From Gammaproteobacteria bacterium (GTDB taxonomy: Bacteria; Pseudomonadota; Gammaproteobacteria; Steroidobacterales; Steroidobacteraceae), in contig PLUE01000069.1 in the NCBI GenBank assembly GCA_003164785.1, positions 248,001 through 312,000 of the forward strand: a stretch of 64,000 nucleotides of DNA. Reading direction: 5' to 3'. A program made the translations under genes and the position numbers. Below are positions 8,597-18,116 of this stretch, piece after piece. Below the pieces are notes generated by a model that saw only the letters and a list, made by a program, of their open reading frames with translations, was not told the origin of the DNA and searched no databases. Each line of letters starts with the position of its first letter. Position 1 is the stretch's first letter.

Positions 8597-9837
8597 GTGT
8601 CGACGCGGCGCTGCTGACCGGCGCGGTTGCCAAGGCCGCGGATGATGTTCCATCAGCGGCGGCGGATCCCGCACAAACGGCCATGGTGTTCACGCGGGAC
8701 CGCGAAGCCGAGGTCGTGATCCGACAATGCCTGGCGACGCTGCTACCGGCGGCGGAATTCATCAATGGCACGGTCGATGCCGCCATCGCCCTGCTCGCGC
8801 AACGCGTGTCGCCACGCCTCCTCATCGTCGATGTGGCCGGCTCCGCGGATCCGGTCGAGCGCATCCGGAAGCTGGCGACGGTGTGTGAGCCGGGCACCGG
8901 GGTCATCGCGCTCGGCGACACGAACGACATTCGGCTGTATCGCGAACTCCGGCTCGCCGGAATCGTGGAATATTTCTTCAAGCCTCTGGTGAGCACGCTC
9001 GTGACGCGCGCCGCGGGCAGCATCCTCAAGGGGGGCGGCGAGGAGCCGCGCGTCTCGAGCCTCGGCAAGCTCATCGTGGTGATCGGCGTGCGCGGCGGTT
9101 CCGGCGCGACCACCATCGGGGCAAGCGCCGCCTGGCACCTGGCCGAGGTGCTGCAGCGGCGCGTGGCGCTGCTCGACCTCGATCTCTTTGGCGGGGACGC
9201 CGCGCTGCAGTTGGATGCCACGCCGACGCATGCCTTGTGCGAGGCGCTCGAACATCCCGAACGGGTCGATGATCTGTTCCTCGATCGCGCCACCATTCGG
9301 GTGACCGAACGGCTGAGTCTGCTCGCGTCGCTGGAAAGCCTGTCGAGCCCCATGGTGCCGAGTGAGACGTCGGTGCTTTCGCTGCTCGGCAAGCTGTTGC
9401 GGCGCCATCGCTATGTTTTCGTGGATCTGCCTCTGGAGCTTGCCTCCACCCTGTTGCGGGTGCTGCATTTGCCCGGCATTTGCCTCCTGATCAGCAGCCA
9501 GACCCTGGTGGGGGGGCGGGATCTGGTGCGATGGCGCGAATTGGTCGGTCCCAGCAGCACCGAGCGGCAGGTCCTGCACGTTCTCAACAAGGCGGGGGCC
9601 GATGGTGGACTGACACAGGCGGAGTTCCTCCAGGCGGCCGGTGAAGAGCCGGCGATCGAGATTCCTTTTGACCGCGCCATCAGTATCGCCTCGAGCATGG
9701 GAGTGAAGGCGGTCCTCAAATGCGCCACCCTGGAGCACGGATTGGCACCCCTGTTCAGCATCATCGCCGGGGAGCCCATCCAGCCGAAGAGGTCGCTCGC
9801 GGACCGAATTGTCGCACGGTTGTTCCGTCGGCAATGA
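8593..9837 (+). CDS. cpaE: Pilus assembly ATPase-like protein CpaE/TadZ
   Basis: 414 residues. An atypical receiver-like N-terminal domain (up to about residue 140) is followed by a ParA/MinD-type domain with a deviant P-loop GVRGGSGATTIGAS and LLDLDLFGGDAALQLD. The family acts as a polar localisation factor for the pilus machinery. The P-loop lacks the Walker lysine of GKT/GKG and reads GGSGATT, which is usual for CpaE. The start is GTG at 8593 in a GTGA overlap with cpaD. Confidence 0.9.
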   Translation: MSVDAALLTGAVAKAADDVPSAAADPAQTAMVFTRDREAEVVIRQCLATLLPAAEFINGTVDAAIALLAQRVSPRLLIVDVAGSADPVERIRKLATVCEPGTGVIALGDTNDIRLYRELRLAGIVEYFFKPLVSTLVTRAAGSILKGGGEEPRVSSLGKLIVVIGVRGGSGATTIGASAAWHLAEVLQRRVALLDLDLFGGDAALQLDATPTHALCEALEHPERVDDLFLDRATIRVTERLSLLASLESLSSPMVPSETSVLSLLGKLLRRHRYVFVDLPLELASTLLRVLHLPGICLLISSQTLVGGRDLVRWRELVGPSSTERQVLHVLNKAGADGGLTQAEFLQAAGEEPAIEIPFDRAISIASSMGVKAVLKCATLEHGLAPLFSIIAGEPIQPKRSLADRIVARLFRRQ

Positions 9838-11231
9838 TCGCCTTCGGCACGAAGAGCATCACCGAGCCGGTAGCGGTCGCCGGCCCCGTCAGCGAGGGGA
9901 TCCCGGGGGCCATTGCGCAGATCCCGAATCGCGCGATCGACAAGCCCCTGCGCACGCCGGCTTCGCCGGCGGCGGATTTCATCCGTGACGATGTGCTGAA
10001 ACGCGTCGAGCCCGCCGTGGCGGTGCGGATGTCGCAGAGCGACTTGACCGCGCGGGTCAATGAGCTGGTCGCGCAGGTTGCGAGCGCACGCAATCTGCTG
10101 CTGAACCAGCACGAGCAGCACATCCTGGCGGCCAGCATCGTGGATGACATGATCGGGCTCGGCCCCCTGGGCTCGCTGCTGCGGGACGACACGGTGTCGG
10201 ACATCCTGGTGAACGGCCCTTATATGATCTACGTCGAACGCCGCGGCAAGTTGGAACTGACGACGTTGCAGTTTCGGAACGATGCCCACGTGATGCACGT
10301 CGCTCAGCGGATTGCCTCCTCGGTGGGGCGCCGCATTGATGAGTCGAGTCCCATGCTCGACGCACGGCTCGCCGATGGCAGCCGTGTCAACGTCATCGCG
10401 CCTCCCCTGTGCTTGAACGGGCCCTGTATGTCGATACGGAAATTCTCCCGCACCGCGATCGACTTCGCCAAGTTCGAGGAACTGGGATCGGTCTCCAAAG
10501 AGCTCGCGAAAGTGCTCGAGATTGCGGCACGTTGCCGTCTCAACATCATCATTTCCGGCGGTACCGGCTCCGGCAAAACCACCATGCTGAATGCCATGTC
10601 GCGGATGATCGCGCACGATGAGCGCATCGTCACCATCGAGGATACGGCCGAATTGCAGTTGCAGCAGGTGCATGTGATCCGGCTGGAGACTCGTCCGCCG
10701 AATCTCGAGGATCAGGGCCAGGTGACGCAACGCGACCTGGTGCGCAATGCGTTGCGCATGCGGCCGGATCGCATCATCATCGGCGAGGTCCGGGGGCCCG
10801 AAGCATTCGACATGATGCAGGCCATGAATACGGGACATAACGGCTCCATGTCGACCATTCATGCCAATTCGGCCCGTGATGCGTTGTCGCGAATCGAAAA
10901 CATGATTTTGATGGCGAACGTCAACCTGCCCATGAGGGCGATCCGCGGACAGATAGTCAGCGCAATCGATCTGGTGGTGCAAACCGAGCGCATGCGGGAC
11001 GGTGTGCGCCGGGTCACCGAGGTGGTGGAGGTCGTCGGTCTCGAGGAGGAGATCATCTCTCTCGGCGCGCTGTTTGCCTATCGCTTCATCGGAGAGAATC
11101 CGGATGGCACGCTGAAAGGTGTGTTCGAGGCCACGGGGAACCGTCCTCGATTCTTCGCCCGCCTGGAGTATTTCGGGCTGGGTGCTGCATTCCTCGAGGC
11201 GACGAAGCCGCCGTCGCGGGAGGCGCCATGA
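9834..11231 (+). CDS. cpaF: Tad pilus assembly ATPase CpaF/TadA
   Basis: 465-residue secretion ATPase of the VirB11/GspE family that powers pilin extrusion. Walker A is GGTGSGKTT, followed by the Asp box region VTIEDTAELQL, Walker B-like IIIGEVRGPEAFDM and the His box GHNGSMSTIHAN. The ATG at 9834 overlaps the cpaE stop (ATGA) and is the only sensible start. All catalytic features look intact. Confidence 0.95.
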   Translation: MIAFGTKSITEPVAVAGPVSEGIPGAIAQIPNRAIDKPLRTPASPAADFIRDDVLKRVEPAVAVRMSQSDLTARVNELVAQVASARNLLLNQHEQHILAASIVDDMIGLGPLGSLLRDDTVSDILVNGPYMIYVERRGKLELTTLQFRNDAHVMHVAQRIASSVGRRIDESSPMLDARLADGSRVNVIAPPLCLNGPCMSIRKFSRTAIDFAKFEELGSVSKELAKVLEIAARCRLNIIISGGTGSGKTTMLNAMSRMIAHDERIVTIEDTAELQLQQVHVIRLETRPPNLEDQGQVTQRDLVRNALRMRPDRIIIGEVRGPEAFDMMQAMNTGHNGSMSTIHANSARDALSRIENMILMANVNLPMRAIRGQIVSAIDLVVQTERMRDGVRRVTEVVEVVGLEEEIISLGALFAYRFIGENPDGTLKGVFEATGNRPRFFARLEYFGLGAAFLEATKPPSREAP

Positions 11232-12190
11232 GCGGCTTTTGGCCGGTTGCCCTCACCCTGTGTTTGCTGATGACCTGCGGTGGTGCTTGGTTTGCCGCAC
11301 TGGTCGTCACTCGACGTGCGCGTTTGGACCGGCAGCAGCGGATGCGGTTGGTGACGGGCGATGAGTCGCGCGGGCCGGGGCGGGCGTCCGCGGACTCCGC
11401 GACGCCCCAGCCGACGTCGACCGCCCTCGGCATGCGCCGGTTCTTCTCGCCGGGCAGCAGGCGTCGGTGGGGCATGAGCGCGAACGGCGCGATGCTGACG
11501 GTGGTTGCGCTGGCAGGGGCGCTCGCCGCGTGGCTGATTACCCATCGCGCGTTGCAGTTCTCGGTCTGGATTTGGATTCCGGCGGTTGTCGGCGGATTCT
11601 TCCTGGCGCCGCGTGCGATGCTGCTGCGACAGCAGCATCGCAGCGAACAGCAATTCATGATGGGTTTTCCGGATGCCATCGACATGGTGATTCGGATGCT
11701 GCGAGCTGGCCTGCCCATGACGGCCGCAGCCCGCACGGTCGGTAACGAGGCGTTGCCGCCGGTCAATCGCGTGTTCCGTTCGATTGCCGATCAAGTCGAT
11801 GTGGGCGTGCCTTTCGAGATCGCTCTTGCGGCCGCCGGTGAGTCGATCGGGTTGCCGGACTTTCGGTTTTTCGCAGTCGCGGTCTCATTGCAGCGGGAGA
11901 CCGGCGGCAATCTGTCGGCCACGCTCGAAATCCTGGCGGACATCATCCGCAAGCGCCGCACCGTGCGCCTGCGGGCGCAAGCGGCGACCGGCGAGATTCG
12001 CATGTCGGCATACATACTGGGCGCGTTGCCGTTCCTGGTGACGGGCACATTCTTGGTGGTGAGTCCGGGCTACCTGACGCCGCTCGCGACGGATCCGCGA
12101 GGTCACGTGATCGTCGGGATTGCATTGCTGGGATTGCTGCTGGCCTATCTGTCGATGCGCGCGATGTTGCACAGCGTCACCATGCCCTGA
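11228..12190 (+). CDS. tadB: Inner-membrane platform protein TadB
   Basis: 320 residues of the type II secretion F family. An N-terminal membrane helix, a basic cytoplasmic stretch, two more helices around residues 80-125, the GspF domain (MMGFPDAIDMVIRMLRAGLP ... ETGGNLSATLEILADIIRKR) and C-terminal helices are visible. It partners TadC to form the platform on which CpaF acts. It overlaps cpaF by 4 bp and shares one base with tadC (TGATG). Confidence 0.93.
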   Translation: MSGFWPVALTLCLLMTCGGAWFAALVVTRRARLDRQQRMRLVTGDESRGPGRASADSATPQPTSTALGMRRFFSPGSRRRWGMSANGAMLTVVALAGALAAWLITHRALQFSVWIWIPAVVGGFFLAPRAMLLRQQHRSEQQFMMGFPDAIDMVIRMLRAGLPMTAAARTVGNEALPPVNRVFRSIADQVDVGVPFEIALAAAGESIGLPDFRFFAVAVSLQRETGGNLSATLEILADIIRKRRTVRLRAQAATGEIRMSAYILGALPFLVTGTFLVVSPGYLTPLATDPRGHVIVGIALLGLLLAYLSMRAMLHSVTMP

Positions 12191-13113
12191 TGGACATCGA
12201 CCGCAGCTCTTTGTTTCTGGTTGGCAGCATCGGGCTGGCGACGGCGGGGGTCGCGCTGCTGGCGATCGGTATCCGGCTCGAGCGATCGGCCGTGCGGCGC
12301 CGCATCGATCTCGTGTCGCGCGTCGCAGATCCGGGCGCGTCCGGTATCCGCGAGGGTGCAACCCGCAATCCAAGTCTCATACGGCCCGATGCAGGTATCG
12401 GGTTGGGGCAACAGCGGGAAGCATCGCGCCGTCTGTCCAGCATGGGATTGCCGATGCGGTTCGAGGCCGCCGCTTCTTTCGCTATTCACATGATCTCGGC
12501 GGTCTTTGGCGGGCTCGGGGGCCTGCTATTGCTTCGGTTCATTCCGCTCCGCGGCGGGTCGGTGATGCAACTCCTGGGCGCGTTGGCATTGGCCGTGCTC
12601 GGATGGTTCATACCAGTAGTCTTCCTGAATCGCCTGGTCAGGCGCCATGCGGCGGCAGCCGCCCGGGGGCTGCCGGACGCGCTGGAACTGCTGGTCGTCT
12701 GTGTCGAGGCCGGTCTGTCTCTCGAGGACGGGATCGACCGCATCATCGGTGAGCTCCGGATCTCCCAGCCGGCATTGGCCGCCGAACTGGCGTTGACGTC
12801 GGCCGACTTGAAGATTCTGCCCAGCCGCGATCAGGCCCTCGCGAATCTCGCGGAGCGCGTCGACGTGCCCAGCGTCCGATCGGTGGTGTCCACGTTGATC
12901 CAGACGCTTCGCTACGGCACACCCTTGGCGCACGCTCTGCGTGAGGTGGCGGCCGAAATGCGCACTGCCGCGCTCATCGATCTGGAGGAGCGGGCAAACC
13001 GCTTGCCCGCGATCATGACCGTACCGATGATGATCTTCATCATGCCTGTCATCTTTCTCATCGTCGGCGGGCCGGCGGCACTCAGATTGATCGACGTCAT
13101 GGGGCGTCGCTGA
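12190..13113 (+). CDS. tadC: Inner-membrane platform protein TadC
   Basis: 307 residues, GspF-domain protein with the same topology as TadB: an N-terminal helix, paired helices near residues 95-150, the cytoplasmic domain beginning ARGLPDALELLVVCVEAGLSLEDGID, and a C-terminal helix pair with IMTVPMMIFIMPVIFLIVGGPA. It is the last gene of the plus-strand run flp-cpaABCDEF-tadBC. Its stop lies 2 bp from the convergent stop of the tadG-like gene, with no room for a separate terminator. Confidence 0.93.
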   Translation: MDIDRSSLFLVGSIGLATAGVALLAIGIRLERSAVRRRIDLVSRVADPGASGIREGATRNPSLIRPDAGIGLGQQREASRRLSSMGLPMRFEAAASFAIHMISAVFGGLGGLLLLRFIPLRGGSVMQLLGALALAVLGWFIPVVFLNRLVRRHAAAAARGLPDALELLVVCVEAGLSLEDGIDRIIGELRISQPALAAELALTSADLKILPSRDQALANLAERVDVPSVRSVVSTLIQTLRYGTPLAHALREVAAEMRTAALIDLEERANRLPAIMTVPMMIFIMPVIFLIVGGPAALRLIDVMGRR

Positions 13114-13115
13114 CG

Positions 13116-14354
13116 TCATTCGACCAGGCTGCTGTTGGTGGCGCCGATCGCCGCCACCCCGGTGGGACAGCTGATCTGAAGGTTGGCGCCGCTCAGCACG
13201 ATCGCCCCGGCGATCAGTTCCGTGCAGGGCGATGCCGTGTTGCTGGCTCCATTGTTCCAGTTGAGCGTTTCGGTCGGCAAATAGATCGCGCCGGTCAAGT
13301 CCAGCGTGGTGCCGCCGGCAAATGTGCTGCTGACGGTGCTGGCGGAGGCGCGGCGGTCGCCGAAGAACACCATCCCCGCCGTGGCACCCGCCGTGGGAGC
13401 AGTGAGGGTGACCGTTGTGCCATTGTCGATCTCGGCGTTGGCATAATTGCTTCCGGTGCTGCTGGTCAGTACGATCGTGACGCCGGTGCCGGTCAGGTTG
13501 GCGCCGCCGCCGACGTCGAAGGTGCCCCGATCGATGAAGTACACCCCGGAACTCAGGGTGGCCGTCGCTCCATTGCTGATCGTCAGCCCGCTGCAGTACA
13601 CCCCCGGCGAGAGCACCCACGGGACGGAACTCCAGCCGTAGCTTTTTCCAGTCCCCTGGCCGCAGCCGGAATAGGCCGGCAAAACCACGCTTGCATACGG
13701 GTCCGACACGGCGGTCTGGCCGGTCTTCAGGGCGCTCGACGGGTTGATCGAACCACCATTGTTCACCGTGGCCGTGCCGACGATCGTGACGGTCGGGGCA
13801 TTGAGTTGTGACCCGCCGACCACCGACAAGGCGGACGAGCCCGTACCATCCACCGCGAGTCCGCACTGGTTGAAATTCGCGATCACGCCATTGCTGATGT
13901 TGACGCTTCCTCCACTGCCGAGTTGCAGCGCGCAGTAGCTGCCGGAGCCGGTGATCGCCACGGCGCGAGCCACCACCGTGAATGCGCCGGTGTAGAATAT
14001 TTGTACCAGATGCAGCGGCTGCGCCTGGGAAATGATCACTTCGACGGCCGCGGCATTGCCGGTTTCCGTGCCGGTTACGGGAGGATTATTGACCACCACC
14101 GTAGCTCCTGAGGAACCGCCGTCGACGAAGCCGAGATAGCCGGCGATTCCGCGGGCTTCGATGCCGAGCGCAGGGTGACCGGATTGCAGGGCGGTGGCGG
14201 CGCCCAATGCGGCTGCGTCCGCCGCCGACTGCATCTGACGTTGCAAGTAGAGCAGATACGTGATCTCGATGCCGAGAGCCACCATACCGATGATGAGCGG
14301 AAGGGCCAGCCCGATGGTGAGCGCGACGCTGCCTCGTTCCCGCTTCTTCACCAT
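13116..14354 (-). CDS. TadG-like pilus protein with long repetitive C-terminal domain
   Basis: 412 residues. The N-terminus RERGSVALTIGLALPLIIGMVALGIEI is the TadG/TadE-type membrane anchor. After QMQSAADAAALGAA comes a Gly/Ser/Thr/Val-rich region of about 300 residues with recurring short strands (GGSQLNAPTVTIVGTATVNNGGSI, LTISNGATATLSSGVYFID), which looks like a right-handed beta-helix. No von Willebrand A motif (DxSxS) is seen, unlike classic TadG. It could be an adhesin displayed with the pilus. The ATG at 14354 follows GGAG; an ATG at 14369 is the alternative. A class II FNR-type promoter lies just upstream. Confidence 0.75.
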   Translation of the reverse strand: MVKKRERGSVALTIGLALPLIIGMVALGIEITYLLYLQRQMQSAADAAALGAATALQSGHPALGIEARGIAGYLGFVDGGSSGATVVVNNPPVTGTETGNAAAVEVIISQAQPLHLVQIFYTGAFTVVARAVAITGSGSYCALQLGSGGSVNISNGVIANFNQCGLAVDGTGSSALSVVGGSQLNAPTVTIVGTATVNNGGSINPSSALKTGQTAVSDPYASVVLPAYSGCGQGTGKSYGWSSVPWVLSPGVYCSGLTISNGATATLSSGVYFIDRGTFDVGGGANLTGTGVTIVLTSSTGSNYANAEIDNGTTVTLTAPTAGATAGMVFFGDRRASASTVSSTFAGGTTLDLTGAIYLPTETLNWNNGASNTASPCTELIAGAIVLSGANLQISCPTGVAAIGATNSSLVE

Positions 14355-14380
14355 CCCACTCCGGCTCATGCTGACCAGTG

Positions 14381-14422
14381 ACGATAGCGCCGTCCGGGCA
14401 CGTGGAGATTGATGCAGATCAA
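14381..14422 (-). promoter_or_regulatory. FNR/FixK-dependent class II promoter of the tadG-like gene
   Basis: A perfect FNR box TTGATGCAGATCAA lies at 14409-14422. On the minus strand a -10 hexamer TATCGT (4 of 6) lies at 14381-14386. The box centre and -10 centre are 32 bp apart, exactly the class II geometry (-41.5 to -9.5), which predicts a transcript start near 14374. The start codon at 14354 then has a 20-base leader containing GGAG. The c-di-GMP gene on the other side starts 120 bp away and could share the box. Confidence 0.75.
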
Positions 14423-14543
14423 AATGCAGGGACTTCCATTCCAGATCGCTGCTCCAATTGCTTAAATGAAGTCCAGATGAGGATTGCCAGACCACGTTCG
14501 CGCTACAGTGACCGCGGGCGCCTCGCGCCCTTGGAGACTTAAT

Positions 14544-17500
14544 GTGGCGATTCCAGACACCGAAGAGCCCATCCTGACGGCGCCATACCAGGATCTGCTC
14601 GATGCCGAGCCACCCGAGGTGACCCCCGCGGTAAGCGCCGCCATTCGACGTGCGTTTCCCGACGGGATCCTGTTGGTGGATTCGAACCAAAGAATCGTTT
14701 CCTACAACCGGCGATTCGTCGACATCTGGAACATCGCGTCGGACCTGCTCGCGAGCAAATCGGACACGCGGGTGGTCGAAGCGGTTGCTGCGCAAGTCGC
14801 CGATCGCGAAGGTTTCAAGGCGCGGGTCAAAGAACTCTATGCGCGAATCGCCGACACCAGCCGCGACGACATTCTGCTCGAGGACGGCAGAACCTTGGAT
14901 CGATATTCGGCGCCCGTAACCTTGGCGGACGGCAGCCATTTCGGGCGAGTCTGGTTCTTTCGCGATATCACCGAGCACAGGCGGGCGGATGGCCGGGTGC
15001 TCGAGGATGCGAGCCAGTTCCGGGCGCTCGTGGAGCAGCAGATTGCCGGCATCTTCATCATCCGCGCGGACGGCGTGCTTGCCTACATCAATCCCCTGTT
15101 TTCCGCCTTGTTCGGCTACACGCCGGCCGAAGTCATCGGTCTGCCGTTCATCGAGCTGATCGTGGATGCCGACAGGACGGCGCTGACGCGCTCATTTTCG
15201 GACCATCAGATGGGCGGACCGCGTGCGATACAAACGGAGACGGCCATCAAACGCAAGGGCGGCGGCATCATGAACGTCGTCGCGCATGCGTCGCTCTCGT
15301 CCTATCAAGGGAAACCGGCACTCGTGGGTCTGCTCATCGACGTGACCGAGGAGAAGATCGCCAGGGAGTTGCTGCGGAGCAGCGAGGAGCGATTCCGCAG
15401 CGTATTCAACTCCGTGAACGACGCCATCGCCGTCCTGGATATCGACACGCAAAAATACATCGAGGCAAACCCTCGGGCTTGCGAAATGTTCGGCTATCGG
15501 CGCGACGAAATGATCGGTCTCGGAATCGAGTCGACCATGACCGCCGTACGCCCCTATGCCGTGGAGGATACGGCGCCGCTCCTACAGCGCGCCCTGGCGG
15601 GTGAGTCTTTCATAGCGGAGTGGCTGTGCAAGGCCAAGAATGGCCGGCAGTTCTGGGCGGAGTTGTCGTTGCGGCGGGCGTGCTACGGCGGTCGCAATGT
15701 CCTGTTCATCACGGCGCAGGACATCACGGAGCGCAAGCTCGCGGGCGCAGCGGCCGGCTACCGTGATCACGTCTGGCACGCCGTCACGCTGAGCGTTGCC
15801 AGGCTCGTGTCAGAACCGTCGCTGGCGGTTGCGGTGCCCGCCATTCTCGAGATGGCCGGAACGGCGTTGAAAGTCGATCGAATGGCCATCGTCAAACGCC
15901 GCTCGCAGACGAGTGAGCTTGCCGACGCGTCGATTGCCTACGATTGGGGGGAGCATCCCCCTGAAAAGGGCCATGAGCCGTTCGACGCGGCGTCGCAAGC
16001 GTCGCCGGTCATTCGCGAATGGCTATCGCCGCTGTCGAGCGGCGCGACCGTCACCGCCGACGTCGACACGGCCACCGGCGCGATCGCGGATTTCATGCGG
16101 GGAAAGTCCATTCGGTCCGTTCTCCTGATCCCCGTCTCGGTGGGCGCCAAGCTCTGGGGTTTCATCGGTCTGAATATGCACACGGCCGTCCGACATTGGA
16201 CCTCCATCGAGATCGACGCCTTGAGGACCTTGGCCGACGTCGTCGGCGCCATGTTCGCCCGGGAAGAAAGTCGGACACTGTTGCTGGACAGCCAGGCGCG
16301 ATTCCGGGCGGTCAGCGACTCGGCGCAGGATGCCATCGTCATGATCGACTCGGCTGCCCGGGTCATGTACTGGAATCCAGCCGCCGAACGGATTTTTGGC
16401 CATACCGAGGGCGAAGCCATCGGTAAAGCGGTGCATCAGTGGCTCGCACCGGCGCAATATCAGGATAGGTCCAAGGCGGCCTTCGATGGATTCGCTCATA
16501 CCGGCAGTGGCAATTTCATCGGCAAAACGGTGGAACTCACCGCTATACGCAAGGGCGGAGTGGAGTTTCCCGTCGAACTGTCGATATCCAGTCTTCTGCT
16601 CGGCGCGGAATGGCATGCGGTGGCAACCATTCGCGACATCACCGAACGCAAGCGCATCGGGGAGCAGATCCACTTTGCCGCCCGTCACGACAACCTGACC
16701 GGACTCGTCAATCGTGCCGTGTTCGTCGAAGCCTTGAAGGTGGCCATCGACCGTGCCCAGCGCTATGCGGAAGCGTTCGCCGTGCTCTATCTGGATCTGG
16801 ATCATTTCAAGGACGTCAACGACACCTTGGGTCACCCGGTCGGCGATCTGCTTCTCCAGGCGCTGTCCGACCGGTTGCTCGGCGCCATTCGCGGGACGGA
16901 TACGGTGGCTCGCTTCGGCGGCGATGAATTCGCGCTGATTCAAACCAATATTGCCGAACCGCTGGATGCCGGCGTGCTCGCCGAGAAATTGCTGACTGCG
17001 ATCAACCTGCCGTTCGTCATCGACGGCAATTCCATCCGGTCCGGGGCCAGCGTAGGCATCGCAGTGTTCGGCGACGATTCCCCGAGTGCGGAAAGTCTGT
17101 TGTCGCACGCCGACGTCGCGTTGTATCGCGCAAAAGCGGAGGGCCGCGGCACCTATCGATTTTTCACCGACGCCATGGATGTGGAGGTGAGGACACGGGT
17201 GACGTTGGCGGCGGATCTGCGGCAGGCTATGGCGGCCGGGCATCTATATCTGATGTATCAACCGCAACTCGACGCCGACACCGGCCGCTTCGTGGGGATG
17301 GAAGCTCTGGCTCGTTGGCAGCATCCAACGCGCGGTCCGGTTCCACCGGGCGTCTTCATTCCGATCGCGGAACAATCGGGCCTCATCATTGCGCTCGGCC
17401 GTTGGATATTGCGCCAGGCGTGCGGGCAAATGAAAACGTGGACCGATGCGGGCATTGCGCCGCCGCTGATGTCCGTCAACGTCTCGGGGCTGCAGTTCAA

Positions 17501-18002
17501 GCCGCCGCTTGCCTTCGAGCAGGAGCTTGCGGCCATACTCGAGGAGGCGCGCCTCCCAGCCCACTGTCTCGAACTGGAACTGACCGAGAGCGTGCTCGTG
17601 GAGGTATCCAGGGCCAACAATGAGGCGCTGGTGCGGCTTCGGGCATCAGGTCATCGAATCGCGATCGACGACTTCGGCACGGGCTATTCCTCGCTGGAAT
17701 ATCTGTGTCGGTTTCCCGTGGATCGCATCAAGCTGTCCGACAACTTCATCGTTGGCTTGACGAGCATCGCGACCAATCGGGTGATCGTCCGGGCGGCCAT
17801 TGCATTGGCCCAGGAGCTGAATCTCGACGTGGTGGCGGAAGGTGTGGAGACCGCGGAGCAACTCGGGCTCCTGCGGTCGTGGGGGTGCCGCAAGATCCAA
17901 GGATATTATTTCTCGCAGGCGTTGCCGGCAGGCGATCTGGAGGGGCCGCTGCGCGCCGGAAGATTCGCGTTCCCGCCCCCGGACCGCCAGCCCACCAGCT
18001 AG
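14544..18002 (+). CDS. Multi-PAS/GAF diguanylate cyclase-phosphodiesterase (GGDEF-EAL)
   Basis: 1152-residue cytoplasmic signalling protein. Domain order: PAS (about 30-120), PAS (150-265), PAS (275-400), GAF (420-580), PAS (590-705), GGDEF (720-880) and EAL (895-1145). GGDEF is intact (RFGGDEF, 792-796) with the inhibitory RxxD site RGTD five residues before it. EAL residues are present: EAL at 920, then NVS, ELTES, DDFGTGYSSL and AEGVET. Both activities are therefore possible. No membrane segment is seen. The GTG at 14544 has GGAG 7 bp upstream and is preferred to a TTG at 14484. It lies inside the Tad locus, so pilus control by c-di-GMP is likely. Confidence 0.93.
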   Translation: MAIPDTEEPILTAPYQDLLDAEPPEVTPAVSAAIRRAFPDGILLVDSNQRIVSYNRRFVDIWNIASDLLASKSDTRVVEAVAAQVADREGFKARVKELYARIADTSRDDILLEDGRTLDRYSAPVTLADGSHFGRVWFFRDITEHRRADGRVLEDASQFRALVEQQIAGIFIIRADGVLAYINPLFSALFGYTPAEVIGLPFIELIVDADRTALTRSFSDHQMGGPRAIQTETAIKRKGGGIMNVVAHASLSSYQGKPALVGLLIDVTEEKIARELLRSSEERFRSVFNSVNDAIAVLDIDTQKYIEANPRACEMFGYRRDEMIGLGIESTMTAVRPYAVEDTAPLLQRALAGESFIAEWLCKAKNGRQFWAELSLRRACYGGRNVLFITAQDITERKLAGAAAGYRDHVWHAVTLSVARLVSEPSLAVAVPAILEMAGTALKVDRMAIVKRRSQTSELADASIAYDWGEHPPEKGHEPFDAASQASPVIREWLSPLSSGATVTADVDTATGAIADFMRGKSIRSVLLIPVSVGAKLWGFIGLNMHTAVRHWTSIEIDALRTLADVVGAMFAREESRTLLLDSQARFRAVSDSAQDAIVMIDSAARVMYWNPAAERIFGHTEGEAIGKAVHQWLAPAQYQDRSKAAFDGFAHTGSGNFIGKTVELTAIRKGGVEFPVELSISSLLLGAEWHAVATIRDITERKRIGEQIHFAARHDNLTGLVNRAVFVEALKVAIDRAQRYAEAFAVLYLDLDHFKDVNDTLGHPVGDLLLQALSDRLLGAIRGTDTVARFGGDEFALIQTNIAEPLDAGVLAEKLLTAINLPFVIDGNSIRSGASVGIAVFGDDSPSAESLLSHADVALYRAKAEGRGTYRFFTDAMDVEVRTRVTLAADLRQAMAAGHLYLMYQPQLDADTGRFVGMEALARWQHPTRGPVPPGVFIPIAEQSGLIIALGRWILRQACGQMKTWTDAGIAPPLMSVNVSGLQFKPPLAFEQELAAILEEARLPAHCLELELTESVLVEVSRANNEALVRLRASGHRIAIDDFGTGYSSLEYLCRFPVDRIKLSDNFIVGLTSIATNRVIVRAAIALAQELNLDVVAEGVETAEQLGLLRSWGCRKIQGYYFSQALPAGDLEGPLRAGRFAFPPPDRQPTS

Positions 18003-18116
18003 CGGTTGCCGGACCCCGGGCTGTGTTCGATGGCGTACAGACGATTCCCGGCTTCGGGCGCATCTTGATTTCATTGCACCTACAAGCGGGCCACATTTGT
18101 ACTATCCGGACAGCTC

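Noticed and set aside
12526..13866. Minus-strand open frame spanning tadC and the tadG-like gene
   Set aside because: It is out of frame with both conserved proteins and shows Arg/Asp/His-rich nonsense.
18064..18080. TTGAT half-site upstream of the FixK-like gene
   Set aside because: The second half does not match ATCAA, so autoregulation through an FNR box is not supported.
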